From Pseudomonas inefficax (lineage in GTDB: Bacteria; Pseudomonadota; Gammaproteobacteria; Pseudomonadales; Pseudomonadaceae): DNA of 64,000 nucleotides. Below the pieces are notes generated by a model. It searched no databases. It was not told the origin of the DNA and was given only the letters and a program-made list of their open reading frames with translations. A program made the position numbers and the translations under genes. Below are positions 1-9,164 of the stretch, one piece after another. Position 1 is the stretch's first letter. Every line of letters begins with the position of its first letter. The stretch covers positions 47,645 to 111,644 of the forward strand of contig NZ_OPYN01000074.1 in assembly GCF_900277125.1 (NCBI RefSeq), written 5' to 3'.

Positions 1-1674
1 CCCATCCCGCTGCTGCTGCCGCTGCTGGTGGACGAAGTACTGCTGGGCCATGGCGATGCCGCGCTGAAGTGGATGAACCACCTGCTGCCGTCCAGCTGGC
101 AGGTGGCGGCGGGCTACATCGGCCTGATGTTGCTGCTGACCCTGTGCCTGCGCCTGGCCGCGCTGGCGTTCAACGTGATCCAGGCCAAGCTGTTCGCCGG
201 CCTGGCCAAGGACATCGTCTATCGCCTGCGCATTCGCCTGATCGAGCGGCTCAAGCGCATTTCGCTGAAGGAATACGAAAGCCTGGGCAGCGGCACGGTA
301 ACCACTCACCTGGTCACCGACCTGGACACCCTCGACAAGTTCGTCGGCGAAACCCTGAGCCGCTTCCTGGTGGCCATGCTGACCTTGACCGGCACGGCGG
401 CCATCCTGGTCTGGATGCACTGGCAGCTGGCCTTGCTGATATTGCTGTTCAACCCGCTGGTGATCTATTTCACCGTGCAGTTGGGCAAGCGCGTCAAGCA
501 CCTGAAAAAGCTCGAGAACGACAGCACCGCGCGGTTTACCCAGGCGCTGGCGGAAACCCTCGATGCCATTCAGGAGATCCGCGCCAGCAACCGCCAGGGC
601 TACTTCCTCGGCCGCCTTGGCCTGCGCGCCCGCGAAGTGCGCGACTACGCCGTGGACTCGCAGTGGAAAAGCGATGCCAGCGGCCGCGCCAGTGGCCTGC
701 TGTTCCAGTTCGGCATCGATATCTTCCGCGCCGCAGCCATGCTCACCGTGCTGTTCTCCGACCTGTCGATCGGGCAGATGCTGGCGGTGTTCAGCTACCT
801 GTGGTTCATGATCGGCCCGGTGGAGCAACTGCTCAACCTGCAATATGCCTACTACGCCGCCGGTGGTGCGCTGAGCCGCCTGAACGAGCTGCTGGCACGC
901 GCCGACGAGCCGCAGTACCCGGCTGCCAGCGACCCGTTCGCCGGCCGCGATACGGTGGGCATCGAAGTGCGCGACCTGCGCTTTGCCTATGCCGACGAGC
1001 CGGTGCTCGAGCACCTCGACCTGTCCATCGCCCCGGGCGAGAAAGTGGCGATCGTCGGCGCCAGCGGTGGTGGCAAGAGCACGCTGGTGCAACTGTTGCT
1101 GGGCCTCTATAGCGCCCAGGCCGGCACCATTCGCTTTGGCGGTGCCAGCCTGCAGGAAATCGGCCTGGAGACCCTGCGCGAAAACGTTGCGGTTGTGTTG
1201 CAGCACCCATCGTTGTTCAACGACACCGTGCGCGCCAACCTGACCATGGGCCGTGACTGCAGCGACGAGGCCTGCTGGCAGGCGCTGCGTATCGCCCAGC
1301 TGGATGCCACCATCGCCGCCTTGCCGCAGGGCCTGGATAGTGTGGTGGGGCGCTCCGGCGTGCGCTTGTCCGGTGGCCAGCGCCAGCGCCTGGCCATTGC
1401 CCGCATGGTGCTGGCCGAACCCAAGGTGGTGATCCTCGACGAAGCCACCTCGGCGCTGGATGCCGCCACCGAATACAACCTGCACCAGGCCCTGGCGCGC
1501 TTCCTCAGTGGCCGCACCACACTGATCATCGCCCACCGCCTGTCGGCGGTGAAGCAGGCCGACCGGGTGCTGGTATTCGATGGCGGGCACGTGGCCGAGG
1601 ATGGCGACCATCAGCAGCTGATTGCCGAGGGTGGGTTGTATGCCAAGTTATATGGGCACCTGCAGCAGAGCTGA
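1..1674 (+). CDS. ABC exporter, fused membrane and ATPase domains (5' end outside window)
   Basis: The reading frame is open from base 1, so the start lies upstream; 557 residues are visible. The N-terminal part is a hydrophobic exporter-type transmembrane domain. The C-terminal part is a complete nucleotide-binding domain: Walker A GASGGGKST (near base 1060), signature LSGGQRQR (near 1370), Walker B VVILDEATSALD (near 1430) and the H-loop IIAHRLS (near 1528). The order TMD-NBD in one chain is that of half-size bacterial exporters (MsbA/lipid/peptide type), which act as dimers in the inner membrane. The substrate cannot be read from the sequence. The gene ends 26 bases before an inverted REP pair. 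Confidence 0.9.
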   Translation, partial: PIPLLLPLLVDEVLLGHGDAALKWMNHLLPSSWQVAAGYIGLMLLLTLCLRLAALAFNVIQAKLFAGLAKDIVYRLRIRLIERLKRISLKEYESLGSGTVTTHLVTDLDTLDKFVGETLSRFLVAMLTLTGTAAILVWMHWQLALLILLFNPLVIYFTVQLGKRVKHLKKLENDSTARFTQALAETLDAIQEIRASNRQGYFLGRLGLRAREVRDYAVDSQWKSDASGRASGLLFQFGIDIFRAAAMLTVLFSDLSIGQMLAVFSYLWFMIGPVEQLLNLQYAYYAAGGALSRLNELLARADEPQYPAASDPFAGRDTVGIEVRDLRFAYADEPVLEHLDLSIAPGEKVAIVGASGGGKSTLVQLLLGLYSAQAGTIRFGGASLQEIGLETLRENVAVVLQHPSLFNDTVRANLTMGRDCSDEACWQALRIAQLDATIAALPQGLDSVVGRSGVRLSGGQRQRLAIARMVLAEPKVVILDEATSALDAATEYNLHQALARFLSGRTTLIIAHRLSAVKQADRVLVFDGGHVAEDGDHQQLIAEGGLYAKLYGHLQQS

Positions 1675-1700
1675 ATTTTTGGCAGCCTGTGCTGGCCTCC

Positions 1701-1815
1701 GTGGGAGCGGCCTTGCGTCGCGAAAGGGCCGCAAAGCGGCCCCAGACAATAAAGGCAGATGCAGAAATCGCCGGGGCTGCTTTGCAGCCCTTTCGCGACG
1801 CAAGGCCGCTCCCAC
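1701..1815. repeat. Inverted REP pair (GGAGCGGCCTTGCGTCGCGA family)
   Basis: Two imperfectly matched copies face each other. The left arm begins GTGGGAGCGGCCTTGCGTCG at 1701; the right arm ends with its reverse complement at 1815. Each arm has an inner GC-rich extension (GGGCCGCAAAGCGGCCC on the left, GGGGCTGCTTTGCAGCCC on the right) that can form its own hairpin. It lies between the ABC exporter and the GGDEF/EAL gene and could act as a transcription or mRNA-decay barrier. It resembles the intergenic REP elements typical of P. putida. Confidence 0.9.
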
Positions 1816-1948
1816 AGTGCCAGTACAAGCCATATGCAAATCACTCCCTTTCCTGCCATAAAAAACCCAACCACCGGGATGGCAAATGGCCTACGCTGTG
1901 CTTTGTCTGGGTTGATTTGCGCCTTATCTGCTCTGTGACAGGGACTCC

Positions 1949-4405
1949 ATGAAGGGACATCGCACTCTAGAAGCGCCAAAGTTGCTCGGCATCACCTGGC
2001 CCTTCATCGCCGTTGTGGTCTTCCAGGTAGCCTTGGGCAGCCTCAGCCTTTATACGCTCTCGGCCGTGCGTGCCTATGTGGCGGGCGAGAGCCTTTGGTC
2101 CAAGGCGCAGAAAGACGCCATCTACTACCTCAACCTGTACGCCGAAACCCGCGACGACAGCACCTACCATCGCTATCGCCAGGCCATCACCGTGCCCCAG
2201 GGCGACCACCAGCTGCGCGAAGTGCTCGACCAGCCCCGTCCCGACCTGGACGCCGCGCGCCAGGCCGTGCTGCAAGGCGGCAACCACCCCGACGATGTCG
2301 AGCGGATCATCTGGTTCTACCGCAACTTTCGCAACGTCAGCTACATGCAGACAGCCATCGACTACTGGGACATCGGCGACGACTACCTGGGCAAGCTGGA
2401 TATGCTGGCCATGGAAATGCGCAGCAGCTTCGCCGCTGGCCCGGTCGACGCCCGCACCGTCAGCGACTGGAAGGCGCGCATCGTCACCATCAACGAAGGG
2501 GTAACCCCGGCCGCCAAGGCGTTCAGCGATGCCCTGGGCGAAGGCTCGCGCATGCTGCTGCGGGTGCTGCTGATCACCAACCTGCTGACCGCGATGTTCC
2601 TGATTGCCATTGCCTGGCGCCGCTCCAGCAAGCTGCTGGCCCAGCGCCAGGCCTTTGCCAGCGCCCTGCAGGAAGAAAAGGAGCGGGCGCAGATTACCCT
2701 GCAGGCCATTGGCGATGCGGTGATTACCACCGATGTGGAGGGCAGTATCGGCTACCTGAACCCGGCCGCCGAGCATCTGACCCACTGGCAGGCCGGCCAA
2801 GCCCAGGGCCTGCCACTGTCGGCGCTGTTCAGCCTGGTGGACGAGCAGGCCGAGGAGGACGGCCGCAGCCTGGTCGAGCAGGTACTCAGCGGCAGCCTCA
2901 AGGGTGGCGCCGAACATGCCAGGCTGATCCAGCGCCTGGACGGTAGCACCGTGTCGGTCAACCTGGTCGGCTCGCCGATCGTCAATGACGGCCAGGTCAG
3001 CGGCATCGTGCTGGTGCTGCACGACATGACCCAGGAGCGCCAGTACATCGCCAACCTGTCCTGGCAGGCGACCCACGACGCCCTGACCGGCCTGGCCAAC
3101 CGCCGCGAGTTCGAATACCGCCTGGAGCAGGCGTTGAACGACCTGGCGCGCCAGGCCGGGCGGCATTCGCTGATGTTCCTCGACCTCGACCAGTTCAAGC
3201 TGGTCAACGATACCTGCGGGCATGCCGCCGGCGACGAGCTGCTGCGGCACATCTGCGCCGTGCTGCAGTCCGGCCTGCGTGAAGGCGACACCCTGGCCCG
3301 GCTGGGTGGGGACGAATTCGGCGTGCTGCTGGAAAACTGCCCGCCCGACCAGGCCGAGCGTATCGCCGAGCAGCTGCGCCAGCTGGTGCAGAGCCTGCAT
3401 TTCGTGTGGAAGGGGCGCCCGTTCGTCACCACCGTCAGCGTCGGCCTGGTGCACATGGCGCAGGCCCCAGGCACCCTCGAAACCTCGCTGCGCGCCGCCG
3501 ACATGGCCTGCTACATGGCCAAGGAAAAGGGCCGCAACCGCGTGCAGGTGTACCATGCCGACGACAGCGAGCTGTCCATGCGTTTTGGCGAAATGGCCTG
3601 GATCCAGCGCTTGCACGTGGCCCTGGAAGAAAACCGCTTCTGCCTGTACGCCCAGGAAATCGCCCCGCTGAAAACCTTCGAAGGCCCAGGCCATATCGAG
3701 ATCCTGCTGCGCCTGCACGACGAAAGCGGGCGGACCATCCTGCCCAGCAGCTTCATCCCGGCGGCCGAGCGCTACGGCCTGATGACCGCGCTGGACCGCT
3801 GGGTGGTGCGCAATGTGTTTTTGGTCATCCGCCAGTGCCTGGACGAAGGGCGCGAGGGGCCGCTGTCGATCTGTGCGATCAACCTTTCGGGGTCGAGTAT
3901 TGGCGACGACAAGTTCCTCGAATACCTGCAACGCCTGTTCGTCGAATACGCCATCCCGCCGCGGATGATCTGTTTCGAAATCACCGAAACCAGCGCCATA
4001 GCCAACCTTGGCAGCGCCATTCGTTTCATCAATGAGTTGAAGGGGCTGGGTTGTCGATTCTCGCTCGATGATTTCTGCGCCGGCATGTCGTCGTTCGCCT
4101 ATCTCAAGCATTTGCCCGTGGATTACCTGAAGATCGACGGGAGTTTCGTCAAGGACATGCTCGACGACCCGGTCAACCGGGCCATGGTCGAGGTCATCAA
4201 CCACATCGGTCACGTAATGGGCAAGCGCACCATTGCCGAATTCGTCGAAACACCCTTGATCGAGCAGGCCTTGCAGGAAATTGGCGTGGATTACGCCCAG
4301 GGCTACCTCATCGAACGCCCTCAGGTGTTCACCTGTGACAGTCTGCAGCGCCAACGGATCGCCGCCCGGCCTCTGTTGCAGCGGGCGCCTGGCACGTTTC
4401 GCTAG
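1949..4405 (+). CDS. Membrane PAS-GGDEF-EAL c-di-GMP signalling protein
   Basis: 818 residues. A membrane helix near residues 13-36, an extracytoplasmic sensor region of about 165 residues and a second helix near 207-226 are followed by a PAS domain (about 250-365), a GGDEF domain (about 375-535) and an EAL domain (about 545-800). The GGDEF signature is intact (RLGGDEFG), with an RxxD inhibitory site (REGD) five residues before it, so cyclase activity with product inhibition is possible. The EAL domain reads EIL in place of EAL but keeps NLSG, FEITET, LDDF, KIDGSF, EFVET and AQGY, so phosphodiesterase activity is also plausible. Only biochemistry can tell which dominates. The start codon lies after a weak CAGGGA ribosome site. 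It probably controls biofilm or motility through c-di-GMP; no target is visible. Confidence 0.92.
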   Translation: MKGHRTLEAPKLLGITWPFIAVVVFQVALGSLSLYTLSAVRAYVAGESLWSKAQKDAIYYLNLYAETRDDSTYHRYRQAITVPQGDHQLREVLDQPRPDLDAARQAVLQGGNHPDDVERIIWFYRNFRNVSYMQTAIDYWDIGDDYLGKLDMLAMEMRSSFAAGPVDARTVSDWKARIVTINEGVTPAAKAFSDALGEGSRMLLRVLLITNLLTAMFLIAIAWRRSSKLLAQRQAFASALQEEKERAQITLQAIGDAVITTDVEGSIGYLNPAAEHLTHWQAGQAQGLPLSALFSLVDEQAEEDGRSLVEQVLSGSLKGGAEHARLIQRLDGSTVSVNLVGSPIVNDGQVSGIVLVLHDMTQERQYIANLSWQATHDALTGLANRREFEYRLEQALNDLARQAGRHSLMFLDLDQFKLVNDTCGHAAGDELLRHICAVLQSGLREGDTLARLGGDEFGVLLENCPPDQAERIAEQLRQLVQSLHFVWKGRPFVTTVSVGLVHMAQAPGTLETSLRAADMACYMAKEKGRNRVQVYHADDSELSMRFGEMAWIQRLHVALEENRFCLYAQEIAPLKTFEGPGHIEILLRLHDESGRTILPSSFIPAAERYGLMTALDRWVVRNVFLVIRQCLDEGREGPLSICAINLSGSSIGDDKFLEYLQRLFVEYAIPPRMICFEITETSAIANLGSAIRFINELKGLGCRFSLDDFCAGMSSFAYLKHLPVDYLKIDGSFVKDMLDDPVNRAMVEVINHIGHVMGKRTIAEFVETPLIEQALQEIGVDYAQGYLIERPQVFTCDSLQRQRIAARPLLQRAPGTFR

Positions 4406-4435
4406 CTAGAAATCACAAGGATCAAGGAGCTGAAA

Positions 4436-5221
4436 GTGATTGACGCATTCGTTCGTATCGGGCCGTTGATGGATCCCGCCAGCTACCCCCAATGGGCCCA
4501 GCAACTGATTGAAGACTGCCGCGAGAGCAAGCGCCGGGTAGTCGAGCACGAGTTCTACGCGCGCCTGCGCGATGGCCAGCTGAAGCAATCGACCATTCGC
4601 CAGTACCTGATCGGTGGCTGGCCGGTGGTGGAGCAGTTCTCGCTGTACATGGCCCACAACCTGACCAAAACCCGCTATGGCCGACACCAGGGCGAAGACA
4701 TGGCGCGGCGCTGGCTGATGCGCAACATCCGTGTCGAGCTCAACCATGCCGACTACTGGGTGAACTGGTGCCAGGCCCATGGCGTGCACCTGCACGAGCT
4801 GCAGGCCCAGGATGTGCCGCCAGAGCTGAACGGGTTGAATGACTGGTGCTGGCGCGTTTGCGCCACCGAGAACCTGGCCATTTCCATGGCAGCGACCAAC
4901 TACGCCATCGAAGGTGCGACCGGTGAATGGTCGGCGGTGGTGTGTTCCACCGACACCTATGCGCTGGGTTTCCCGGAGGACCAGCGCAAGCGGGCGATGA
5001 AGTGGCTTAAGATGCATGCCCAGTATGACGACGCGCACCCGTGGGAGGCGCTGGAGATCATTTGCACCCTGGCTGGCGAGAACCCGACCCTGGGGCTGCG
5101 CAATGAACTGCGCAAGGCGATTTGCAAGAGCTATGACTGCATGTACCTGTTCCTGGAGCGGTGCATGCAGCTGGAAGGGCGCCAGCAGGGGCGCATGCGA
5201 CCGACGTTGGCCGCCGGCTGA
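4436..5221 (+). CDS. undA: UndA, non-heme iron oxidase forming 1-undecene from lauric acid
   Basis: 261 residues, matching the length of characterised Pseudomonas UndA. The GTG start is chosen because AAGGAGC lies just upstream and the N-terminus MIDAF matches the family. UndA has a TenA/heme-oxygenase-like all-helical fold and oxidatively decarboxylates medium-chain fatty acids (C10-C14) to terminal alkenes. Known iron ligands are present at the expected positions: Glu101 and His104 in RVELNHADYW, and His194 in KMHAQYDDAH. Glu159 and the DDAH segment supply candidate second-iron ligands. General annotation pipelines often call this protein TenA-like or an iron-containing redox enzyme. It follows the GGDEF/EAL gene by 30 bases and ends before a REP pair. 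Confidence 0.85.
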   Translation: MIDAFVRIGPLMDPASYPQWAQQLIEDCRESKRRVVEHEFYARLRDGQLKQSTIRQYLIGGWPVVEQFSLYMAHNLTKTRYGRHQGEDMARRWLMRNIRVELNHADYWVNWCQAHGVHLHELQAQDVPPELNGLNDWCWRVCATENLAISMAATNYAIEGATGEWSAVVCSTDTYALGFPEDQRKRAMKWLKMHAQYDDAHPWEALEIICTLAGENPTLGLRNELRKAICKSYDCMYLFLERCMQLEGRQQGRMRPTLAAG

Positions 5222-5234
5222 TCGTTCACCTGTT

Positions 5235-5332
5235 CCGGCCTCTTCGCGGGTGAACCCGCTCCCACAGGATAATCACCGCCCATGAGGGCAGTGCAGTACC
5301 TGTGGGAGCGGGTTCACCCGCGAAAGGGCCGG
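5235..5332. repeat. Inverted REP pair (GCGGGTTCACCCGC family)
   Basis: The left arm, from CCGGCCTCTTCGCGGGTGAA at 5235 to 5268, and the right arm, 5299-5332 (starting CCTGTGGGAGCGGGTTCACC), are near-perfect inverted copies. This is the classic 35-bp P. putida REP in a facing pair, lying between the convergent undA and yciK. Confidence 0.93.
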
Positions 5333-5346
5333 TACAGGCAAAGGCC

Positions 5347-6087
5347 TTACTGGGCGTTGAACGCCTGCCCATTCACCCCTTTGCTGTCCGGCCCCATCAG
5401 GTACAGGTACACCGGCATGATCTCTTCCGGCAGCGGGTTGTTCTGCGGGTTTTCGCTGGGGTAGGCCTGTGCCCGCATCGCCGTGCGCGTGGCGCCTGGG
5501 TTGATGCTGTTGGAGCGCACCGGTGCCACGTCTTCCAGCTCATCGGCCAGGGTTTGCATCAGGCCCTCGGTGGCGAACTTGGACACGCCATAGGCGCCCC
5601 AGTAGGCCCGGCCCTTGCGCCCGACGCTGCTGCTGGTGAACACCACCGAAGCGTCTTCCGACAGCTTCAGCAGCGGCAGCAATGTGCTGGTGAGCATGAA
5701 GGTGGCATCGACGTTGATGTGCATCACGCGCATGAAGTTGTCACCCGACAGCTGCTCCAACGGTGTGCGCGGGCCGATGATCGAAGCGTTGTTCAGCAGG
5801 CCGTCGAGGCGACCGAACTGGTCCTCGATCATCACTGCCAGTTCGTCGTACTGGTGGGGCAGGGCGGTTTCCAGGTTGAACGGGATCACCACCGGTTGCG
5901 GATGCCCGGCGGCTTCGATCTGGTCGTAGACCTCGTTGAGGTTGGCCTCGGTCTTGCCCAGCAGCAGCACGGTGGCGCCCAGCGCAGCGTAGGCCTTGGC
6001 GGCAGCGGCGCCGATGCCGCGGCCGGCACCGGTAACCAGGATGACCCGGCCTTGCAGCAGGTCGGGGCGGGCGGTGTAGTCGAACAT
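5347..6087 (-). CDS. yciK: YciK-type short-chain dehydrogenase/reductase
   Basis: 246 residues. A classical SDR with the NAD(P)-binding motif VTGAGRGIGAAAA near the N-terminus, NNAS, the active-site serine in FTSSSVGRKG and the catalytic YxxxK in YWGAYGVSKFA. The physiological substrate of YciK proteins is not established. It is third in the minus-strand series ubiG-mupP-yciK, separated from mupP by a REP pair. The same order is known from other Pseudomonas. Confidence 0.9.
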   Translation of the reverse strand: MFDYTARPDLLQGRVILVTGAGRGIGAAAAKAYAALGATVLLLGKTEANLNEVYDQIEAAGHPQPVVIPFNLETALPHQYDELAVMIEDQFGRLDGLLNNASIIGPRTPLEQLSGDNFMRVMHINVDATFMLTSTLLPLLKLSEDASVVFTSSSVGRKGRAYWGAYGVSKFATEGLMQTLADELEDVAPVRSNSINPGATRTAMRAQAYPSENPQNNPLPEEIMPVYLYLMGPDSKGVNGQAFNAQ

Positions 6088-6122
6088 GGTAGGTCCTTCG
6101 AGTTCGTTGGCGCGGCACCGTC

Positions 6123-6213
6123 CCCTGTGGGAGCGGGTTCACCCGCGAATGTACGTTCAGGTGCCGATGTTGTCCGGGCTGACGCATTCGCGGGTGAACC
6201 CGCTCCCACAGGG
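6123..6213. repeat. Inverted REP pair (GCGGGTTCACCCGC family)
   Basis: CCCCTGTGGGAGCGGGTTCA begins near 6123 and its inverted mate, TTCGCGGGTGAACCCGCTCC, ends with CACAGGGG near 6213. It lies between mupP and yciK and could separate their transcript levels. Confidence 0.92.
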
Positions 6214-6237
6214 GCTGTGCTGCGGTCTAGGCGGGGT

Positions 6238-6909
6238 TCAGCAGCCGCACAGCGCGCTGTCGATAACCTTGCGCAGTTCCAGTGGGTGGTCCACCACCAC
6301 GTCGGCACCCCAGTTGTTGGGGTTGTCCTCTGGATGAATATAGCCGTAGCGCACCGCCGCCGTGCGGGTGCCGGCGTCGCGGCCAGACTCGATGTCGCGC
6401 AGGTCGTCGCCGACGAACAGTACGCTGGCCGGGTCCAGGTTCAGCGTTTTGCAGGCGAGGATCAGCGGCTCGGGGTCCGGCTTGCTGTTTTTCACGTGGT
6501 CCGGGCAGATCAGCAGCGCCGAACGCTCGGCCAGGCCCAGTTGCTGCATGATCGGCTCGGCGAAGCGCACCGGCTTGTTGGTGACCACGCCCCACAGCAG
6601 GTTGCCTTTCTCGATGTCGGCCAACAGCTCGGCCATGCCGTCGAACAGCTTGCTGTGCACTGCACAGTCGCGCTGGTAGCGCTCGAGGAACTCCAGGCGC
6701 AGGGCCTCGAAGCCTTCGGCCTCCGGGCTCATGGCGAAGGTCGCGGCGACCATCGCCCGGGCACCGCCAGAGATCACATCACGGATCAGCTTGTCATCCA
6801 CGGCCGGCAGGCCGCGCTCGGCAAGCATGGCCTGGCAGATGGCGATGAAGTCCGGCGCCGTGTCGAGCAAGGTGCCGTCCATGTCGAAGAGTACTGCTCG
6901 CAAACGCAT
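6238..6909 (-). CDS. mupP: MupP, N-acetylmuramic acid 6-phosphate phosphatase
   Basis: 223 residues. HAD-superfamily phosphatase with motif [10 protein letters not shown] at residues 8-16, motif II VVTNKP, the motif III lysine in NSKPDPEP and motif [14 protein letters not shown]. Close similarity and the position next to ubiG identify it as MupP, which dephosphorylates MurNAc-6-P in the AmgK/MurU peptidoglycan recycling shunt of Pseudomonas. The shunt bypasses de novo UDP-MurNAc synthesis and contributes to intrinsic fosfomycin resistance. The start lies 2 bases after the ubiG stop codon, so the two are co-transcribed. Confidence 0.92.
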   Translation of the reverse strand: MRLRAVLFDMDGTLLDTAPDFIAICQAMLAERGLPAVDDKLIRDVISGGARAMVAATFAMSPEAEGFEALRLEFLERYQRDCAVHSKLFDGMAELLADIEKGNLLWGVVTNKPVRFAEPIMQQLGLAERSALLICPDHVKNSKPDPEPLILACKTLNLDPASVLFVGDDLRDIESGRDAGTRTAAVRYGYIHPEDNPNNWGADVVVDHPLELRKVIDSALCGC

Positions 6910-6911
6910 GC

Positions 6912-7610
6912 TTATTCCTCGCGCAGGGTCTGGACCATGTAATTGACGTCGACGTCGCTGCTGAGCTTGTAGTGCTTGGTCAACGGATTGTAGGTCAGGC
7001 CGATGATGTCCTTTACCTGCAGGCCGGCAACGCGGCTCCAGGCGCCCAGCTCGGACGGGCGGATGAACTTCTTGAAGTCGTGGGTACCGCGCGGCAGCAT
7101 CTTCAGGATGTACTCGGCGCCGACGATGGCCAGCAGGTAGGCCTTGGGGTTGCGGTTGATGGTGGAGAAGAACACCTGGCCGCCAGGCTTGACCATGCGG
7201 TAGCAGGCGCGAATGACCGAAGACGGGTCGGGCACGTGCTCGAGCATTTCCAGGCAGGTGACCACGTCGAACTGTTCAGGCATTTCTTCGGCCAGGGCTT
7301 CGGCGGTGATCTGCCGGTATTCCACCTGCACGCCCGACTCCAGCTGGTGCAGCTGGGCCACGGCCAGTGGCGCCTCGCCCATGTCGATGCCGGTGACCGT
7401 GGCGCCGCGCAGGGCCATTGCTTCGCTGAGGATGCCGCCACCGCAACCCACATCCAGCACTTTCTTGCCGGCGAGGCTGGCGCGTTCGTCGATCCAGTTG
7501 ACGCGCAGCGGGTTGATTTCGTGCAGCGGCTTGAACTCGCTTTCGCGGTCCCACCAGCGGTGGGCCAGCGCTTCGAACTTGGCGATTTCGGCGCGGTCGA
7601 CGTTGCTCAT
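6912..7610 (-). CDS. ubiG: UbiG, ubiquinone biosynthesis O-methyltransferase
   Basis: 232 residues from the ATG complementary to 7608-7610, preceded by AGAGGA. The open frame runs much farther upstream but through the antisense of mtnA, so this start is chosen; it gives the normal family length. SAM-binding motif I is [13 protein letters not shown], followed by VTGIDMGE and the post-I motif [12 protein letters not shown]. UbiG performs both O-methylations of the ubiquinone ring. It heads the ubiG-mupP-yciK series and is divergent from mtnA. Confidence 0.96.
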   Translation of the reverse strand: MSNVDRAEIAKFEALAHRWWDRESEFKPLHEINPLRVNWIDERASLAGKKVLDVGCGGGILSEAMALRGATVTGIDMGEAPLAVAQLHQLESGVQVEYRQITAEALAEEMPEQFDVVTCLEMLEHVPDPSSVIRACYRMVKPGGQVFFSTINRNPKAYLLAIVGAEYILKMLPRGTHDFKKFIRPSELGAWSRVAGLQVKDIIGLTYNPLTKHYKLSSDVDVNYMVQTLREE

Positions 7611-7679
7611 TAGAACAGTCCTCTGAAACTTCGCAAAATTGCGCCGGAGTATACCCGAGCGCTCGGCCCCGAGGGTCGC

Positions 7680-7685
7680 TATAAT
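7680..7685 (+). promoter_or_regulatory. Candidate -10 box for mtnA
   Basis: A perfect TATAAT lies 36 bases before the mtnA start in the ubiG-mtnA divergent gap. No good -35 box is seen 16-18 bases upstream, so the call rests on the -10 element and its position only. Confidence 0.4.
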
Positions 7686-7721
7686 CGCCGGCTTTTGATA
7701 TCCGAACGACGGGGAGAGGCG

Positions 7722-8798
7722 ATGCGCGAGCGACTTTTGGCGGCGGAGAAGGTGACCGGGATCCGCTGGCAGGGCGGCGTCCTGCACCTGCTCGACCAGC
7801 GCCTGCTGCCGTCGCAAGAGCGCTGGCTGGCCTGCGACAATGTCGCGCAGGTGGCGGCGGCGATTCGCGACATGGCCGTGCGCGGCGCGTCGGCCATCGG
7901 CATTGCCGCGGCCTATGGCCTGGTGTTGGCCCTGGAAGAGCGGCTGGCCGAGGGTGGCGACTGGGAAATGGACCTGGAAGAAGACTTCCTTACCCTGGCT
8001 GAGGCGCGACCTACCGCCGCCAACCTGTTCTGGGCCCTGAACCGCATGCGCGAGCGCCTGCAGCGGCTGCGCCCGGACGAAGATGTACTGGCGGCGCTGG
8101 AGGCCGAAGCGCTGGCCATCCACGAAAGCGACCGCGAAGCCAACCTGACCATGGCCCAGCAGGGAATCGAGCTGATCCGCCGCCACCAGGGCAACGCCCA
8201 GGCCCTGCTCACCTACGGCAACGCCGGCGCCCTGGCCTGCGGTGGCTTCGGCACCGCGCTGGGGGTGATCCGCGCCGGCTATCTGGAGGGCATGGTCGAG
8301 CGGGTATATGCCGGCGAGACCCGCCCTTGGCTGCATGGCTCGCGCCTGACCGCCTGGGAGCTGGCCAACGAGGGCATTCCGGTGACCCTGTGCGCCGACT
8401 CGGCGCTGGCCCACCTGATGAAAAGCAAGGGCATCACGTGGGTGGTGGTGGGTGCGGACTGCATCGCCGCCAATGGCGATGTGGCCAGCAAGATCGGCAC
8501 CTACCAGCTGGCAGTCAGTGCCATGCACCACGGCGTACGGTTCATGGTGGTGGCGCCGAGCACCAGCATCGACCTGAACCTGGCCACTGGCGAGGACATT
8601 CCGCTGGAAGAGCGCGCTGCCGACGAGTTGCTGGACATTGCCGGTACCCGGGTGGCGCCGGATGTCGAGGTGTTCAATCCGGTGTTCGATGTGACCCCGG
8701 CCGACCTGATCGACGTGATCGTGACCGAGCGCGGCATCGTCGAGCGGCCGGATACGGCCAAGCTGGCGCAGTTGATCTGCCGCAAGCGCCTGCACTGA
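7722..8798 (+). CDS. mtnA: MtnA, methylthioribose-1-phosphate isomerase
   Basis: 358 residues from ATG 7722, which follows GGGGAGAG by a few bases; an in-frame TTG at 7695 is less likely. MtnA isomerises 5-methylthioribose-1-phosphate to methylthioribulose-1-phosphate in methionine salvage. The family core is present: [26 protein letters not shown], and [17 protein letters not shown] carrying the catalytic Asp. One oddity: the segment that reads THCNAGALAT in the Bacillus enzyme, with its catalytic Cys, here reads [10 protein letters not shown]. The expected Cys is therefore Gly, with cysteines nearby at different positions. The gene is monocistronic by position and is followed by a REP pair. 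Confidence 0.93.
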   Translation: MRERLLAAEKVTGIRWQGGVLHLLDQRLLPSQERWLACDNVAQVAAAIRDMAVRGASAIGIAAAYGLVLALEERLAEGGDWEMDLEEDFLTLAEARPTAANLFWALNRMRERLQRLRPDEDVLAALEAEALAIHESDREANLTMAQQGIELIRRHQGNAQALLTYGNAGALACGGFGTALGVIRAGYLEGMVERVYAGETRPWLHGSRLTAWELANEGIPVTLCADSALAHLMKSKGITWVVVGADCIAANGDVASKIGTYQLAVSAMHHGVRFMVVAPSTSIDLNLATGEDIPLEERAADELLDIAGTRVAPDVEVFNPVFDVTPADLIDVIVTERGIVERPDTAKLAQLICRKRLH

Positions 8799-8810
8799 TT
8801 TTTGCACTGC

Positions 8811-8919
8811 CTGTGCCGGCCTCTTCGCGGGTAAACCCGCTCCCACAGGGATAGCACAAGGCCTGAGGGCGGTGGTGTACCTGTGGGAGCGGGTTCACCC
8901 GCGAAGAGGCCGGCACAGG
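8811..8919. repeat. Inverted REP pair between mtnA and gyrA
   Basis: The left arm, CTGTGCCGGCCTCTTCGCGG onward from 8811, and the right arm, 8879-8919, ending CGAAGAGGCCGGCACAG, are inverted copies of the GCGGGTTCACCCGC family, with a short T-free spacer. Confidence 0.93.
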
Positions 8920-8925
8920 CTATAA

Positions 8926-9164
8926 AAAATCCAGATTTTCGCTCACGTGAGGCCACCTGCCACATCTCCCCACCTCCCATGCCTTTGTGATAACATCCGG
9001 CAGTTTCCAAGACCGCCCATCACGGCGGCCTTCATTGCGCAGATCCATGGCACAACTCATTGATTTGTCGTAAGTCGTCGCACCCTTATGCGCTGCGGCG
9101 GCGAGCTTCGTTCGGCCCTTGATGGAGCTGCGAAGTTTCACCAGAAAAAGGAATCAGGCTTCTC
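8926..9164 (+). promoter_or_regulatory. gyrA upstream region
   Basis: A 239-base gene-free leader with no hidden frame worth calling. A candidate extended -10 (TAACAT at 8991-8996, with TG a few bases before it) has no clear -35. The gyrA start is preceded by AAAAAGGA at about 9143. Gyrase genes are commonly supercoiling-controlled, but nothing in the sequence proves that here. Confidence 0.3.

Noticed and set aside
1967..4354. A 795-codon frame antisense to the GGDEF/EAL gene
   Set aside because: A shadow of a certain gene, with no motifs of its own.
5302..6942. A 546-codon plus-strand frame across yciK and mupP
   Set aside because: Antisense to two well-supported genes and running through two REP pairs.
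6912..8846. A 644-codon minus-strand frame containing ubiG
   Set aside because: Its first two-thirds is the antisense of mtnA; ubiG has a proper ATG and ribosome site at 7610.
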